Below are positions 36,500-44,371 of a DNA stretch of 64,000 bases, one piece after another. The DNA comes from Roseicyclus salinarum. Its GTDB lineage: Bacteria; Pseudomonadota; Alphaproteobacteria; Rhodobacterales; Rhodobacteraceae. Location: NCBI RefSeq assembly GCF_029624655.1, contig NZ_JARRSA010000007.1:62001-126000 (forward strand). The letters are read 5' to 3'. How positions within the stretch are numbered: the stretch's first letter is position 1; each line of letters starts with the position of its first letter. The notes under the pieces are model-generated. The model was not told the origin of the DNA, ran no database searches, and saw only the letters and a list, made by a program, of their open reading frames with translations. The position numbers and the translations under genes were made by a program.

Positions 36500-37963
36500 T
36501 CAGGCGCGCCAGAACGCCGTGGTGAAAAGGACGAGCACCACGATCAGCTCGAGACGGCCGATCAGCATGGCCGCCGCGAGGATCCATTTCGCGGTGTCGT
36601 TGAGCGAACTGAAGTTCCCGGCCGGTCCGATCGTGTCGCCAAGCCCCGGCCCGATGTTCCCCAGCGCCGTCACAGCCCCCGAAACCGAGGTCACGACGTC
36701 GAGGCCCGTCAGGCCCAGAAGCACCGAGATCACGCCCAGCGAGACGAAGAACAGCACGAAGAAGGCCATCACCGAGGACAACACCTCCTCCGAGACGGGC
36801 CGCCCCTCGTAGCGGGGTTCGAACACGCCGTGGGGCGCGTAGAGCCTGCGCAGCTGCGTCGAGACGGAGGCGAAGAACAGCTGGTAGCGGAACACCTTGA
36901 TCGAGCAGGACGTGGAGCCCGCGCATCCGCCGATGAGGCCCACGAAGAAGAAGATCACGACGGGGACCGGCCCCCAGAGCTGGTAGTCCACCGACGCGAA
37001 GCCGGTGCCCGAGATGATCGAGGTGACGTTGAAGATGCCCTCGCGGAACCCATGCTCGGGATTGTCGCCGTTCACGGCCACGCGGTAGGCCGCAAGCACC
37101 AGGGTCAGGACGAGGATGGTCGCGAGGTAGGCCCGGACCTGGCTGTCCACGAAGATCGGACGGGCGTTTCCGGCCACGAGCTGGATGTAGCGCACGAAGG
37201 GCAGGCTCGCGAGGATCATGAAGACCGAGGCGACGTATTCCAGCGGCCCCTGGAAGCTTCCGAACGAGGCGTCGCGGTTGGAGAATCCGCCCGTGGACAT
37301 GGTCGTCAGCGCGTGCATCAGCGCATCGAAGGGCGGCATCCCGAGGGCGGCATAGGTCAGCCCGCACAGGATGGTCAGCGCGAGGTAGATGGCCGAGATG
37401 CGCGCGGCGATCTCGGTCGCGCGGGGCAGGATCTTGCCCATCGTGTCGAAGGCCTCGGAGCGGAAGATCTGCATCCCCCCCACCCGGAGTTCGGGCAGGA
37501 AGACCATCGCCACGACGATGACGCCGATGCCGCCGAACCATTGTAGAAGCCCCCGCCAGAGGTTGATGCCGATGGGAAGGGCGTCGAGACCGTTGAACAC
37601 CGTGGACCCGGTCGTCGTCAGGCCCGACATGGCCTCGAAATAGGCGTCGACATAGCGCGCGCCGCTGCCATCGGCCTCTATCGCGCCGAACACGAAGGGC
37701 AGCGCCCCGAACAGCGGCAGCACGAACCAGACCCCTGTGGTCAGCAGGAACGTCTGCTGGATCGACAGGCCCGACGTCACGCCGTTGGCGCAGGCCAGCG
37801 TCAGCAGAAGTCCGAAGATCGCCGTGACGGCGGACGCCTCGGCGAAGGCGCCCCAATGCCCGTTGCCGGCGAGGATGTCGGCCCCCAGCGGCAACAGCAT
37901 GGTGACCCCCAGCACAAGCACCAGGAGCCCCAGCACATAGCCCACTGGACGCATGTCGAACAT
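36500..37963 (-). CDS. trkH: TrkH family potassium uptake protein
   Basis: The membrane subunit of a Trk/Ktr-type potassium transporter. The 487-residue protein has four membrane-pore-membrane repeats with recognisable selectivity-filter segments: LTTTGSTVF, TTMSTGGFSNR, IISGTGFASVD and TALGNIGPGLG. The conserved filter glycine occurs in each. TrkA/KtrA-type regulatory subunits are not encoded in this window. It lies downstream of folE2 on the same strand with an 83-base gap. Potassium uptake or osmotic adaptation is the expected role. Confidence 0.93.
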   Translation of the reverse strand: MFDMRPVGYVLGLLVLVLGVTMLLPLGADILAGNGHWGAFAEASAVTAIFGLLLTLACANGVTSGLSIQQTFLLTTGVWFVLPLFGALPFVFGAIEADGSGARYVDAYFEAMSGLTTTGSTVFNGLDALPIGINLWRGLLQWFGGIGVIVVAMVFLPELRVGGMQIFRSEAFDTMGKILPRATEIAARISAIYLALTILCGLTYAALGMPPFDALMHALTTMSTGGFSNRDASFGSFQGPLEYVASVFMILASLPFVRYIQLVAGNARPIFVDSQVRAYLATILVLTLVLAAYRVAVNGDNPEHGFREGIFNVTSIISGTGFASVDYQLWGPVPVVIFFFVGLIGGCAGSTSCSIKVFRYQLFFASVSTQLRRLYAPHGVFEPRYEGRPVSEEVLSSVMAFFVLFFVSLGVISVLLGLTGLDVVTSVSGAVTALGNIGPGLGDTIGPAGNFSSLNDTAKWILAAAMLIGRLELIVVLVLFTTAFWRA

Positions 37964-38046
37964 GGCGCGGAGGGTTGGACGCAGGGTCCGCCGGTGTCAA
38001 GCGGGACCAGCCGGCGAACCCCGTGCAGCGTCCGTGTCCTTCCGCC

Positions 38047-39144
38047 TCAGCCCGCGTGGATCAGCGTGCCGAACAGGTGCGGATCGAGGCTTGCGGCCGC
38101 GAAGGTCTCGCCCTCGGTCAGGACGCTGACTGCGTCGTGGCTGTGCAGGCTTTCCTGATGGCTCGCCACCACGCGGAAATCGCCGACGCGCACGTCGCGC
38201 TCCAGTTGTTCGGCGAAGAGGCGCGCGGCGTCCTCCACGAAGATCGGGTTGGCCGCGTTCAGTTCGGCGAAGGCCTGCTCGTCCTCGCGCTTGACCATGA
38301 CCTGGGTTTCCGTCGGGACGGCGGCGCGCGCCATCTCGATGAGGTCCTCGAACCACAGGCAGCCGGTGTCGGACTTCACCTCGACCGAGATGCGCGCGAC
38401 CGAGCGCTGGGAATGCGGCGTGGCGAGCTGGCCGCGCGTCGATCGCGCGTGCTCGGACAGTTCCAGCGAGCATGGGCAGGTCGAGGAATAGACGTAGTCG
38501 AGATGGATCATCTTGCGGCGCACGCCGTCCCGCTCCACCAGTTCCAGCGCGATGTCGTAATACTGGTATCCGTGCAGGCCCGAGCGCAGGCTTTCCACGC
38601 GCATGGGGAAGCGCAGGCGCATCTGGATGCGCGCATCGAAGCTTTCGAGGTCGGCCTTGTAGTCGTCGAGCGCCGCCTCGATCACACCGAAGCTGAAGGT
38701 CTTGTCGGCATGGACGTAGAAGGACCGCATGATGCGGCTCATGTTGATGCCCTTCTTCTCGGCCTCGAGGCTGACGGTTCCGGTGACGGCCGCTTCGAGC
38801 GACACGTCGCCGTTGTCGCGCGTATGGAAGCGGATCGGCAGGCGGAAGTTGGAGATACCGACGTGCTGGATCTGCCGGTTGGCGCCCCGGATCAGCGAGG
38901 CGGGCCCGTTCTGAAGGTCGGGAAGGGTGTCCTTGTAGGCGGTGTCGGCGCGGAAGTCGGCCGGGTAGTCGCGCGCGAACTGAGGATAGCCGCCATCCCC
39001 GCGCAGAAGCCGCGCCACACCGGGATCGAGCGCCGCGACGTCCTCGGGCGCTGCGGTGTCCGCCCAGTCCCGCAGGAGGCGAAGCGCCTCGGCGGCGTCC
39101 TCGCGGGTGGGCATGTCGGTCTCGGTCGTCACTCGAATGTTCAT
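38047..39144 (-). CDS. folE2: GTP cyclohydrolase IB (FolE2)
   Basis: Makes 7,8-dihydroneopterin triphosphate from GTP, the first step to folate. This type does not need zinc and often replaces FolE when zinc is limiting. The 365-residue protein contains RGANRQIQHVGISNFRLPI, YSSTCPCSLELSEHAR with the active-site Cys, HSQRSVARISVEV and FVEDAARLFAEQL. ATG codons at 39144 and 39114 are both possible; the first is used. The upstream gap (39145-39277) has a weak promoter and no clear Zur site. FolE itself is not in the window. Confidence 0.94.
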   Translation of the reverse strand: MNIRVTTETDMPTREDAAEALRLLRDWADTAAPEDVAALDPGVARLLRGDGGYPQFARDYPADFRADTAYKDTLPDLQNGPASLIRGANRQIQHVGISNFRLPIRFHTRDNGDVSLEAAVTGTVSLEAEKKGINMSRIMRSFYVHADKTFSFGVIEAALDDYKADLESFDARIQMRLRFPMRVESLRSGLHGYQYYDIALELVERDGVRRKMIHLDYVYSSTCPCSLELSEHARSTRGQLATPHSQRSVARISVEVKSDTGCLWFEDLIEMARAAVPTETQVMVKREDEQAFAELNAANPIFVEDAARLFAEQLERDVRVGDFRVVASHQESLHSHDAVSVLTEGETFAAASLDPHLFGTLIHAG

Positions 39145-39232
39145 GGCGGGTCCCCTTCAGCGGCTCTTCGATCCGTCCGCACCTCGGCGATATGGCGCGC
39201 CCGAACGAAAACCCAAGTCTTGTCTTTGAAAC

Positions 39233-39263
39233 GCATTACGCTACCGCCGGGTTCGCGGATCAA
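39233..39263 (-). promoter_or_regulatory. Weak candidate promoter of folE2
   Basis: On the minus strand TTGATC (39263-39258) is followed after 19 bases by TAATGC (39238-39233). The spacing is long, so support is limited. Confidence 0.25.
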
Positions 39264-39277
39264 TTTTTCGCGCGCGG

Positions 39278-40021
39278 TCAAGCGGCTACGTCGCCATATC
39301 GCGTCACGAAACCGGCGAGGATCCGCTCGGGCACCGTGATGTCCTCGGCAAGGCACATCTCGGTCAGGCGACCGGCATCGGCCGGGTCGAAATAGCCGCG
39401 GTCGCGGTAGATGCGGATGCGCGTCGCGAAACTTTCGCCGTTGGCCTCGGGATGGAACTGCGTGGCGTAGACGTTGCGGCCCGTGCGCACCATCTGGACC
39501 GGGCAGGACGGCGCGGAGACGAGGTGCGCCACGCCCTCGGGCAGCGTCTCGACCGCCTCCTTGTGGCCAACCAGCGCGCGGAACGTGCCCGGAAGTCCCG
39601 CAAGCAGCGGATCGCGCGCGCCGTGCTCGGTCACGGTGCAATCGACGCCGCCGATGGGCTCGCCGAACCTGCCCTGCGCCACCCGCCCGCCCATGTGATG
39701 GGCAAGGATGCCGAGGCCGTAGCAGCAGCCCATGAACGGCATGTCCCGACCGACGATCGCTGGCATCAGTGACAGGATGTCGGCCTCGATCCGGGCCTCG
39801 AGGGCGGTCTTCTTCCCGGGCGGGTCCGACACGCAGCCCGGCCCGCCGCCCACGATGACGCCGGCGTAGTCGTCCAGAGACAGCTCGGGGATGGGCGCGC
39901 GGTCCAGCCGGATGCGGCGCACCTGCGCCTCGCCAAGCCCGCCCCGCGCGAGGAAGGCCGCGAATTCCTCGTCCGCCGCCTCGTCCTCGGGGCGCAGCTG
40001 CAGCACGAGGAAGCGCTTCAC
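39278..40021 (-). CDS. Class I glutamine amidotransferase-like protein
   Basis: A 247-residue stand-alone class I GATase domain. VGGGPGCVSD comes first, then the nucleophile elbow FMGCCYGLGILAHHMGG (Cys about 98) and the His/Glu in TQFHPEANGE (about 190). It resembles GMP-synthase-type glutaminase domains but has no synthetase domain. The start is a GTG whose GTGA overlaps the end of the GNAT gene, so it is the third gene of the metZ operon. The predicted control by the SAM-II riboswitch suggests a link to sulfur or methionine metabolism, but the substrate is unknown. Confidence 0.82.
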   Translation of the reverse strand: MKRFLVLQLRPEDEAADEEFAAFLARGGLGEAQVRRIRLDRAPIPELSLDDYAGVIVGGGPGCVSDPPGKKTALEARIEADILSLMPAIVGRDMPFMGCCYGLGILAHHMGGRVAQGRFGEPIGGVDCTVTEHGARDPLLAGLPGTFRALVGHKEAVETLPEGVAHLVSAPSCPVQMVRTGRNVYATQFHPEANGESFATRIRIYRDRGYFDPADAGRLTEMCLAEDITVPERILAGFVTRYGDVAA

Positions 40022-40512
40022 GCCGCGACCTCGCCGGCGGCGAAGGTCCGCTCCATCACCGCGTTGGGCAGGCTCAGGCCGTTGCGCCGGACCCTCTGCC
40101 GCTTGACCACGATCCAGCCCCTGGCGTCGAAGAAGGGCTCGGCCACGCGGCTCGCCTCGGTCTGGAGGCGCGTCAGGCCGGCCGCTCGCGCCCTGCCCTC
40201 GATCACGGCGTAGATCGCCGCTCCGACGCCCATGCCGCGCACGGAGGGATCGACATAGGCGAAGTCGAGGAAGCCGTCCGCGAGGTCCAGCGCCATGAAG
40301 CCCACCGGGCCCTCGCCGGTCTCTGCCACGACGGTCTCGATCTGCGACAGGCGCGTGTGCCATGCCTCGGGCGCCTGAACGCGCGGCGACCACGCGAGCC
40401 TCTGCGCCAGCGAGTAATGCGCCGAGGTGCCGCGCCGCACCGCGCGGTGGAAGACGCGCGCGATCGGCCCGGCGTCGTCGGGCCTGTAGTCGCGCACCAC
40501 GAGGCCCCTCAT
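40018..40512 (-). CDS. GNAT family N-acetyltransferase
   Basis: A 164-residue GNAT protein. The N-terminal VVRDYRPDDAGPIARVFHRAV leads into the acetyl-CoA-binding motif VDPSVRGMGVGAAIYAVIEGRA (in part; the pyrophosphate loop is RGMGVG at about 97) and a C-terminal VAEPFFDARGWIVVKRQ. The acceptor is unknown. It is translationally coupled on both sides: its ATGA overlaps the metZ stop and its stop overlaps the GATase GTG. It is therefore predicted to be expressed with metZ under SAM control. Confidence 0.83.
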   Translation of the reverse strand: MRGLVVRDYRPDDAGPIARVFHRAVRRGTSAHYSLAQRLAWSPRVQAPEAWHTRLSQIETVVAETGEGPVGFMALDLADGFLDFAYVDPSVRGMGVGAAIYAVIEGRARAAGLTRLQTEASRVAEPFFDARGWIVVKRQRVRRNGLSLPNAVMERTFAAGEVAA

Positions 40513-41714
40513 GACGCTGCGTCCAGGGCCTGCGTCAGGTCGGCGATCAGGTCGTCGGCATCCTCGAGCCCCACCGAAAGCCGCACGAGGCCGCGCGTGA
40601 TGCCCAGCGCCTCGCGGCTTTCCTCGCTCAGGCGCTGGTGCGTCGTTGTGGCGGGATGGGTGATGATCGACTTCGCGTCGCCGAGGTTGTTGGAGATCGT
40701 CACGAGACGCAACGCGTTGAGGAAGCGGAACGCCGCCTCCTGCCCGCCAGCCAGGTCGAGCGCGATGACCGTGCCCGGCCGCTCCATCTGGCGCGCGGCC
40801 AGCGCGGCCTGCGGATGCGAGGCGAGGCCGGGATAGATCACGCGGGCAAGGCCCGGCCGCCCCTCCAGCGCCTCGGCGATGGCCTGCGCCGTATCGGCCT
40901 GCGCGCGGCAGCGCAGTTCGACATGCTCCAGCGACTTCAGCATGACCCAGGCGTTGAACGGGCTCATCGCGCCGCCGGTGTGCTTGAGGTAGGGCTCGAC
41001 CGTCTTGCGGATGATCTCGCGCGTGCCGAGGATCACGCCGCCGAGGCAGCGGCCCTGCCCGTCGATGTGCTTGGTCGCCGAGTAGATCACGACGTCCGCC
41101 CCCATCCCGATCGCATCCGAGAAGACGGGCGTGGCGAAGACGTTGTCGACGATGACAGTGGCCCCGGCGTCGTGCGCGATGGCCGAGACCGCCTCGATGT
41201 CGACGATCTCCAGGGTGGGGTTGGCCATCGCTTCGAAGAAGACGGCCCTGGTGCCGGGACGGACCGCCGCGCGCCATGCGTCGAGGTCGGTGCCGTCCAC
41301 GAAGGTCACCTCGACGCCGTAGCGCGGCAGGATCTCCTCGAGGATGTAGAGGCACGAGCCGAACAGCGCGCGCGCCGACACGACGCGATCGCCCGCCCGC
41401 AGCATCGAGACGAGCGCGCCGTTGACGGCGGCCATGCCGCTTGCGGTGGCGAAGGCGTCCTCGGCCCCCTCCAGAGCGGCGATCCGGTCCTCGAACATGC
41501 GCACGGTCGGATTGCCGTAGCGGGCGTAGATGTATTCGTCCTCGCCCGCCTTGACGAAGCGCGCCTCGGCGGCCTCGGCGGTGTCGTAGACGAAGCCCTG
41601 CGTCAGGAACAACGCTTCGCTGACCTCGCCATACTGGCTGCGCCGGGTGCCTGCGTGGACCGCGCGCGTGCGTGACTTGAGCCTGGATCGGGATGTTCCG
41701 GTCGCGTCCTTCAT
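40509..41714 (-). CDS. metZ: O-succinylhomoserine sulfhydrylase
   Basis: A PLP enzyme that makes homocysteine from O-succinylhomoserine and sulfide, bypassing cystathionine in methionine synthesis. The 401-residue protein belongs to the Cys/Met metabolism family. YIYARYGNPTVRMFE, ASGMAAVNGALVSMLRAGD and the PLP lysine in YSATKHIDGQGRCLGG are all present, as is SLGLEDADDL-like VRLSVGLEDADDLI at the end. MetZ versus MetY/MetB is judged from the length and the riboswitch context. AAAGGAGG lies eight bases before the ATG. A SAM-II riboswitch and promoter precede it, and two further genes are coupled downstream. Confidence 0.93.
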   Translation of the reverse strand: MKDATGTSRSRLKSRTRAVHAGTRRSQYGEVSEALFLTQGFVYDTAEAAEARFVKAGEDEYIYARYGNPTVRMFEDRIAALEGAEDAFATASGMAAVNGALVSMLRAGDRVVSARALFGSCLYILEEILPRYGVEVTFVDGTDLDAWRAAVRPGTRAVFFEAMANPTLEIVDIEAVSAIAHDAGATVIVDNVFATPVFSDAIGMGADVVIYSATKHIDGQGRCLGGVILGTREIIRKTVEPYLKHTGGAMSPFNAWVMLKSLEHVELRCRAQADTAQAIAEALEGRPGLARVIYPGLASHPQAALAARQMERPGTVIALDLAGGQEAAFRFLNALRLVTISNNLGDAKSIITHPATTTHQRLSEESREALGITRGLVRLSVGLEDADDLIADLTQALDAAS

Positions 41715-41813
41715 GCCCCTGTCCTCCTTTGCCTGTCAGGGCCGGGTGTCGGGGGATGTCGGCACCCGTGGCCCCATTCGTGATGGCCGGGGGCGGGCGT
41801 CGCGGCGCTCTCC

Positions 41814-41872
41814 TCGACCTCTTTAGCGGTTTCTTTAGCGTGGCCCGCAATCCGGTTCACAAATCGCCACGT
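41814..41872 (-). ncRNA. SAM-II riboswitch upstream of metZ
   Basis: On the minus strand the RNA reads P1 GUGGC (41870-41866), loop GAUUUG, AACCGG, AUUGC (41851-41847), P1' GCCAC (41844-41840), then CGCUAAA and a second GCUAAAG (41827-41821). This order, with P1 enclosing GAUUU...AACCG-AUUGC and the 3' GCUAAA strand that forms the pseudoknot, matches the SAM-II consensus first seen upstream of metA/metX/metZ genes in alphaproteobacteria. It ends about 100 bases before the metZ ATG, so control may be by leader folding rather than direct burial of the ribosome-binding site. High SAM should lower expression. Confidence 0.87.
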
Positions 41873-41881
41873 CGCGCGATT

Positions 41882-41910
41882 GCGTTACGCAAGCGCCAGC
41901 GCGCGGTCAA
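41882..41910 (-). promoter_or_regulatory. Sigma70-like promoter of the metZ operon
   Basis: On the minus strand TTGACC (41910-41905), exactly 17 bases, TAACGC (41887-41882). Transcription would start near 41875, immediately before the SAM-II aptamer, which supports both calls. Confidence 0.6.
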
Positions 41911-42149
41911 GACGGTTCCTTGGCGCAGGCGGGCATGGGGGCTTGCGTCCTCGAACGGACCGTCAGGGCGGGCCAATGGGGAGGGTGACCCGCCTTTTCC
42001 CCGCACATGGCGCTTGCATGGCGCGCGTCCCGCCCTCACCTCGATGGTGAATGGCGGGATTCCGGCATTCTCCCGCGCGCCGTCTGGTTTTCGGCAGGCA
42101 ACCTGCCTATCGTGGCCGCACGAGGGGCGCCGGTAAAGACAGGGGTCGC

Positions 42150-42239
42150 ATGAGTTCGAGTTTTCTTCAGGGCATCGCCTTCTTCGCGCTGAGCGTCATC
42201 ATCGTCGTGGCGGCCTTCGGCGGTTTCGGGGTCCTGTGA
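42150..42239 (+). CDS. 29-residue single-span membrane peptide
   Basis: A peptide that is almost entirely one hydrophobic helix (FLQGIAFFALSVIIVVAAFG) with a short Ser-rich N terminus. AGGGG lies five bases before the ATG. Its TGA shares a base with the ATG of the XpaC gene (TGATG), a layout seen in translationally coupled pairs, which argues that it is translated. It heads the XpaC-TelA cassette. Such short membrane peptides often regulate or stabilise a membrane complex; that role is inference. Confidence 0.55.
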   Translation: MSSSFLQGIAFFALSVIIVVAAFGGFGVL

Positions 42240-43153
42240 TGTCGCGGCGCTACGGCGGAGACTTCAGTCCCTCGGGACGTCGTGAAGGCGAGACGCCGCG
42301 CGAGACGGTCACGGCCGAGCGGCTGGAGCCGCCAAGCTTTCGCGGCCGCAAGCCGATGCGGCACGGCGCCAAGATCAATATCCTTTTCGTGCTGCCCCTC
42401 GTGGCCCTCGTGACCTCGCTGGTCCAGCCGGTGATGGCGCTCGCGGCGGACCTTGCGGGCGTCGCCGCGCTGTTTCTCGGCGCGTGGCTGACGCGCGACG
42501 GGGTGCGCGCCGAGGATGCCTTCGCCGAGCGCAGCGTCGCCCGCCGCCCCGCCATCCCGCGCAAGCTGTTCGGGTCGGTCGCCACCGGGCTCGGCACGGG
42601 ACTGCTGGTCTTCGGCGGCAACTGGAACCCGGCCGGCGCCATCGTGGTCGGCCTGATCGCGGGCGGGTTGCACCTTCTGTCCTTCGGGCTCGACCCGATG
42701 CGCGACAAGGGGCTCGAAGGCGTGGACCGACGCCAGAGCGACCGCATCGCCCGCAAGATCGACGAGGCCGAGGGCGTGCTGGCCGAGATGACGGACGCCA
42801 TCCGGCGCGCGCGCGACCGCCAGCTCGAGGCGCGCGTGGACAGTTTCGAGGCGACCGCGCGGCAGATGTTCCGCCAGGTCGAGGCCGACCCCCGCGACCT
42901 CGCGTCCGCGCGGCGCTACCTCGGCGTCTACCTAAAGGGCGCGCGCGACGCGACCGTGCAGTTCGCCGATCTCTACGCCCGCAACCGCGATCCCGGCATC
43001 CGCGCGGATTACATGGCGTTCCTCGACGATCTGGAGGACAATTTCGCAAAGCGCACCCGCGCGATGCTGACCGATGACCGGTCCAACCTAGACATCGAGA
43101 TCGAGGTGCTGAGGGAGCGGCTCGACCGGGAAAACCTGCGCCTAGATGGATGA
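42239..43153 (+). CDS. XpaC-like (5-bromo-4-chloroindolyl phosphate hydrolysis) family protein
   Basis: A 304-residue protein. A basic N-terminal region is followed by membrane helices at about 45-75 and 98-145. A long charged helical region (about 150-300) includes DRRQSDRIARKIDEAEG and ARRYLGVYLKGARDATVQF, as in XpaC. XpaC was named from a phosphatase phenotype in Bacillus but has no demonstrated enzymatic site. There it neighbours a TelA-like gene (yaaN), as here. The ATG at 42239 overlaps the micro-peptide stop; a GTG at 42236 is also in frame. The 3' end overlaps the TelA start. Confidence 0.8.
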   Translation: MSRRYGGDFSPSGRREGETPRETVTAERLEPPSFRGRKPMRHGAKINILFVLPLVALVTSLVQPVMALAADLAGVAALFLGAWLTRDGVRAEDAFAERSVARRPAIPRKLFGSVATGLGTGLLVFGGNWNPAGAIVVGLIAGGLHLLSFGLDPMRDKGLEGVDRRQSDRIARKIDEAEGVLAEMTDAIRRARDRQLEARVDSFEATARQMFRQVEADPRDLASARRYLGVYLKGARDATVQFADLYARNRDPGIRADYMAFLDDLEDNFAKRTRAMLTDDRSNLDIEIEVLRERLDRENLRLDG

Positions 43154-44351
43154 GGACAAGCTCATGAGTACGCAAAACCGCATACAGGCCGAGGAGGCCG
43201 CCAAACTGGTGGACGAGCTGAACGCCGTCGTCCTGCCCGAACCCTCGGCCGATCTGGTGCCTCTGCCGCAGGCCGACGCGCCGACCGCCGAGGAGATCGC
43301 GCGCCGCGTGGCCGAGATCGACCTGGGCGACACGAACTCGATCGTCTCCTTCGGGTCGGCCGCCCAGGCCGAACTTCAGCAGATCAGCCAGTCGATGCTT
43401 CAGGGCGTGAAGAACAAGGACGTGGGGCCCGCGGGCGACAGCCTGCGAGAGATCGTGGGCACGATCCGGGGCTTCTCGGTGGACGAGCTGGACCCCAACC
43501 GCAAGCAGAGTTGGTGGGAAAGGCTTCTGGGCAAGTCGCGGCCGCTGCACGACTTCATGGCGAAATACGAGGAGGTGCAGGATCAGATCGACCGCATCAC
43601 CGACAACCTTCTGCACCACGAGCACGCCCTGATGAAGGACATCAAGTCGCTCGACCTGCTCTATGGCAAGACGCTCGACTTCTACGACGAGCTCGCCCTC
43701 TACATCGCAGCCGGCGAGGAGAAGCTGCGCGAGCTCGACCAGGAGACGATCCCGGTCAAGGAAGACGAGGTCATGGCCGCGCCCGAGGATGGACAGGTCC
43801 TCAAGGCCCAGGAGCTGCGCGACCTGCGCGCCGCCCGCGACGACCTCGAGCGCCGCGTGCACGACCTGAAGCTGACGCGGCAGGTCACCATGCAGTCGCT
43901 ACCCTCGATCCGGCTGGTGCAGGAGAACGACAAGAGCCTCGTGACGAAGATCAACTCGACCCTCGTGAACACAGTGCCGCTGTGGGAGACGCAGCTGGCG
44001 CAGGCGGTGACGATCCAGCGCTCGACCGAGGCCGCGAAGGCGGTGCGCGAGGCGACCGACCTCACCAACGACCTGCTGACGCGCAATGCCGAGAACCTGC
44101 GCGAGAGCAACCGCATGGTCCGCCAGGAAATGGAGCGCGGCGTCTTCGACATCGAAGCGGTGAAGAAGGCCAATGCCGAGCTGATCGCGACGATAGAGGA
44201 AAGCCTCCAGATCGCGGACGAGGGCAAGCGCCGCCGGGCCGAGGCCGAGGCGGAGATGGAAAGGATGGAGACCGAATTGCGCGACACGCTGTCGGCCGCC
44301 TCGGCGCGGCGGCCCGCGCCCGGCGCCCCGGGCATGGCCACGGAAATTTGA
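43146..44351 (+). CDS. TelA / toxic anion resistance family protein
   Basis: A 401-residue soluble, strongly helical protein of the TelA family, linked genetically to tellurite and other toxic-anion or antibiotic stress in several bacteria but without a known activity. Conserved stretches are FSVDELDPN, WWERLLGKSRPLHDFMAKYEEVQ (in part), LYGKTLDFYDELALYIAAGEEKL (in part) and STLVNTVPLWETQLAQAV. Overlap with XpaC and the shared strand indicate a joint operon. ATG at 43164 with GAGG upstream is an alternative start. No signal peptide or membrane segment. Confidence 0.88.
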   Translation: MDEDKLMSTQNRIQAEEAAKLVDELNAVVLPEPSADLVPLPQADAPTAEEIARRVAEIDLGDTNSIVSFGSAAQAELQQISQSMLQGVKNKDVGPAGDSLREIVGTIRGFSVDELDPNRKQSWWERLLGKSRPLHDFMAKYEEVQDQIDRITDNLLHHEHALMKDIKSLDLLYGKTLDFYDELALYIAAGEEKLRELDQETIPVKEDEVMAAPEDGQVLKAQELRDLRAARDDLERRVHDLKLTRQVTMQSLPSIRLVQENDKSLVTKINSTLVNTVPLWETQLAQAVTIQRSTEAAKAVREATDLTNDLLTRNAENLRESNRMVRQEMERGVFDIEAVKKANAELIATIEESLQIADEGKRRRAEAEAEMERMETELRDTLSAASARRPAPGAPGMATEI

Positions 44352-44371
44352 AGGCCAGCGAAGGGAACGGC

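Noticed and set aside
39145-39277. A Zur box or riboswitch controlling folE2
   Set aside because: I see no convincing palindromic Zur-type site and no known aptamer pattern; only a weak promoter.
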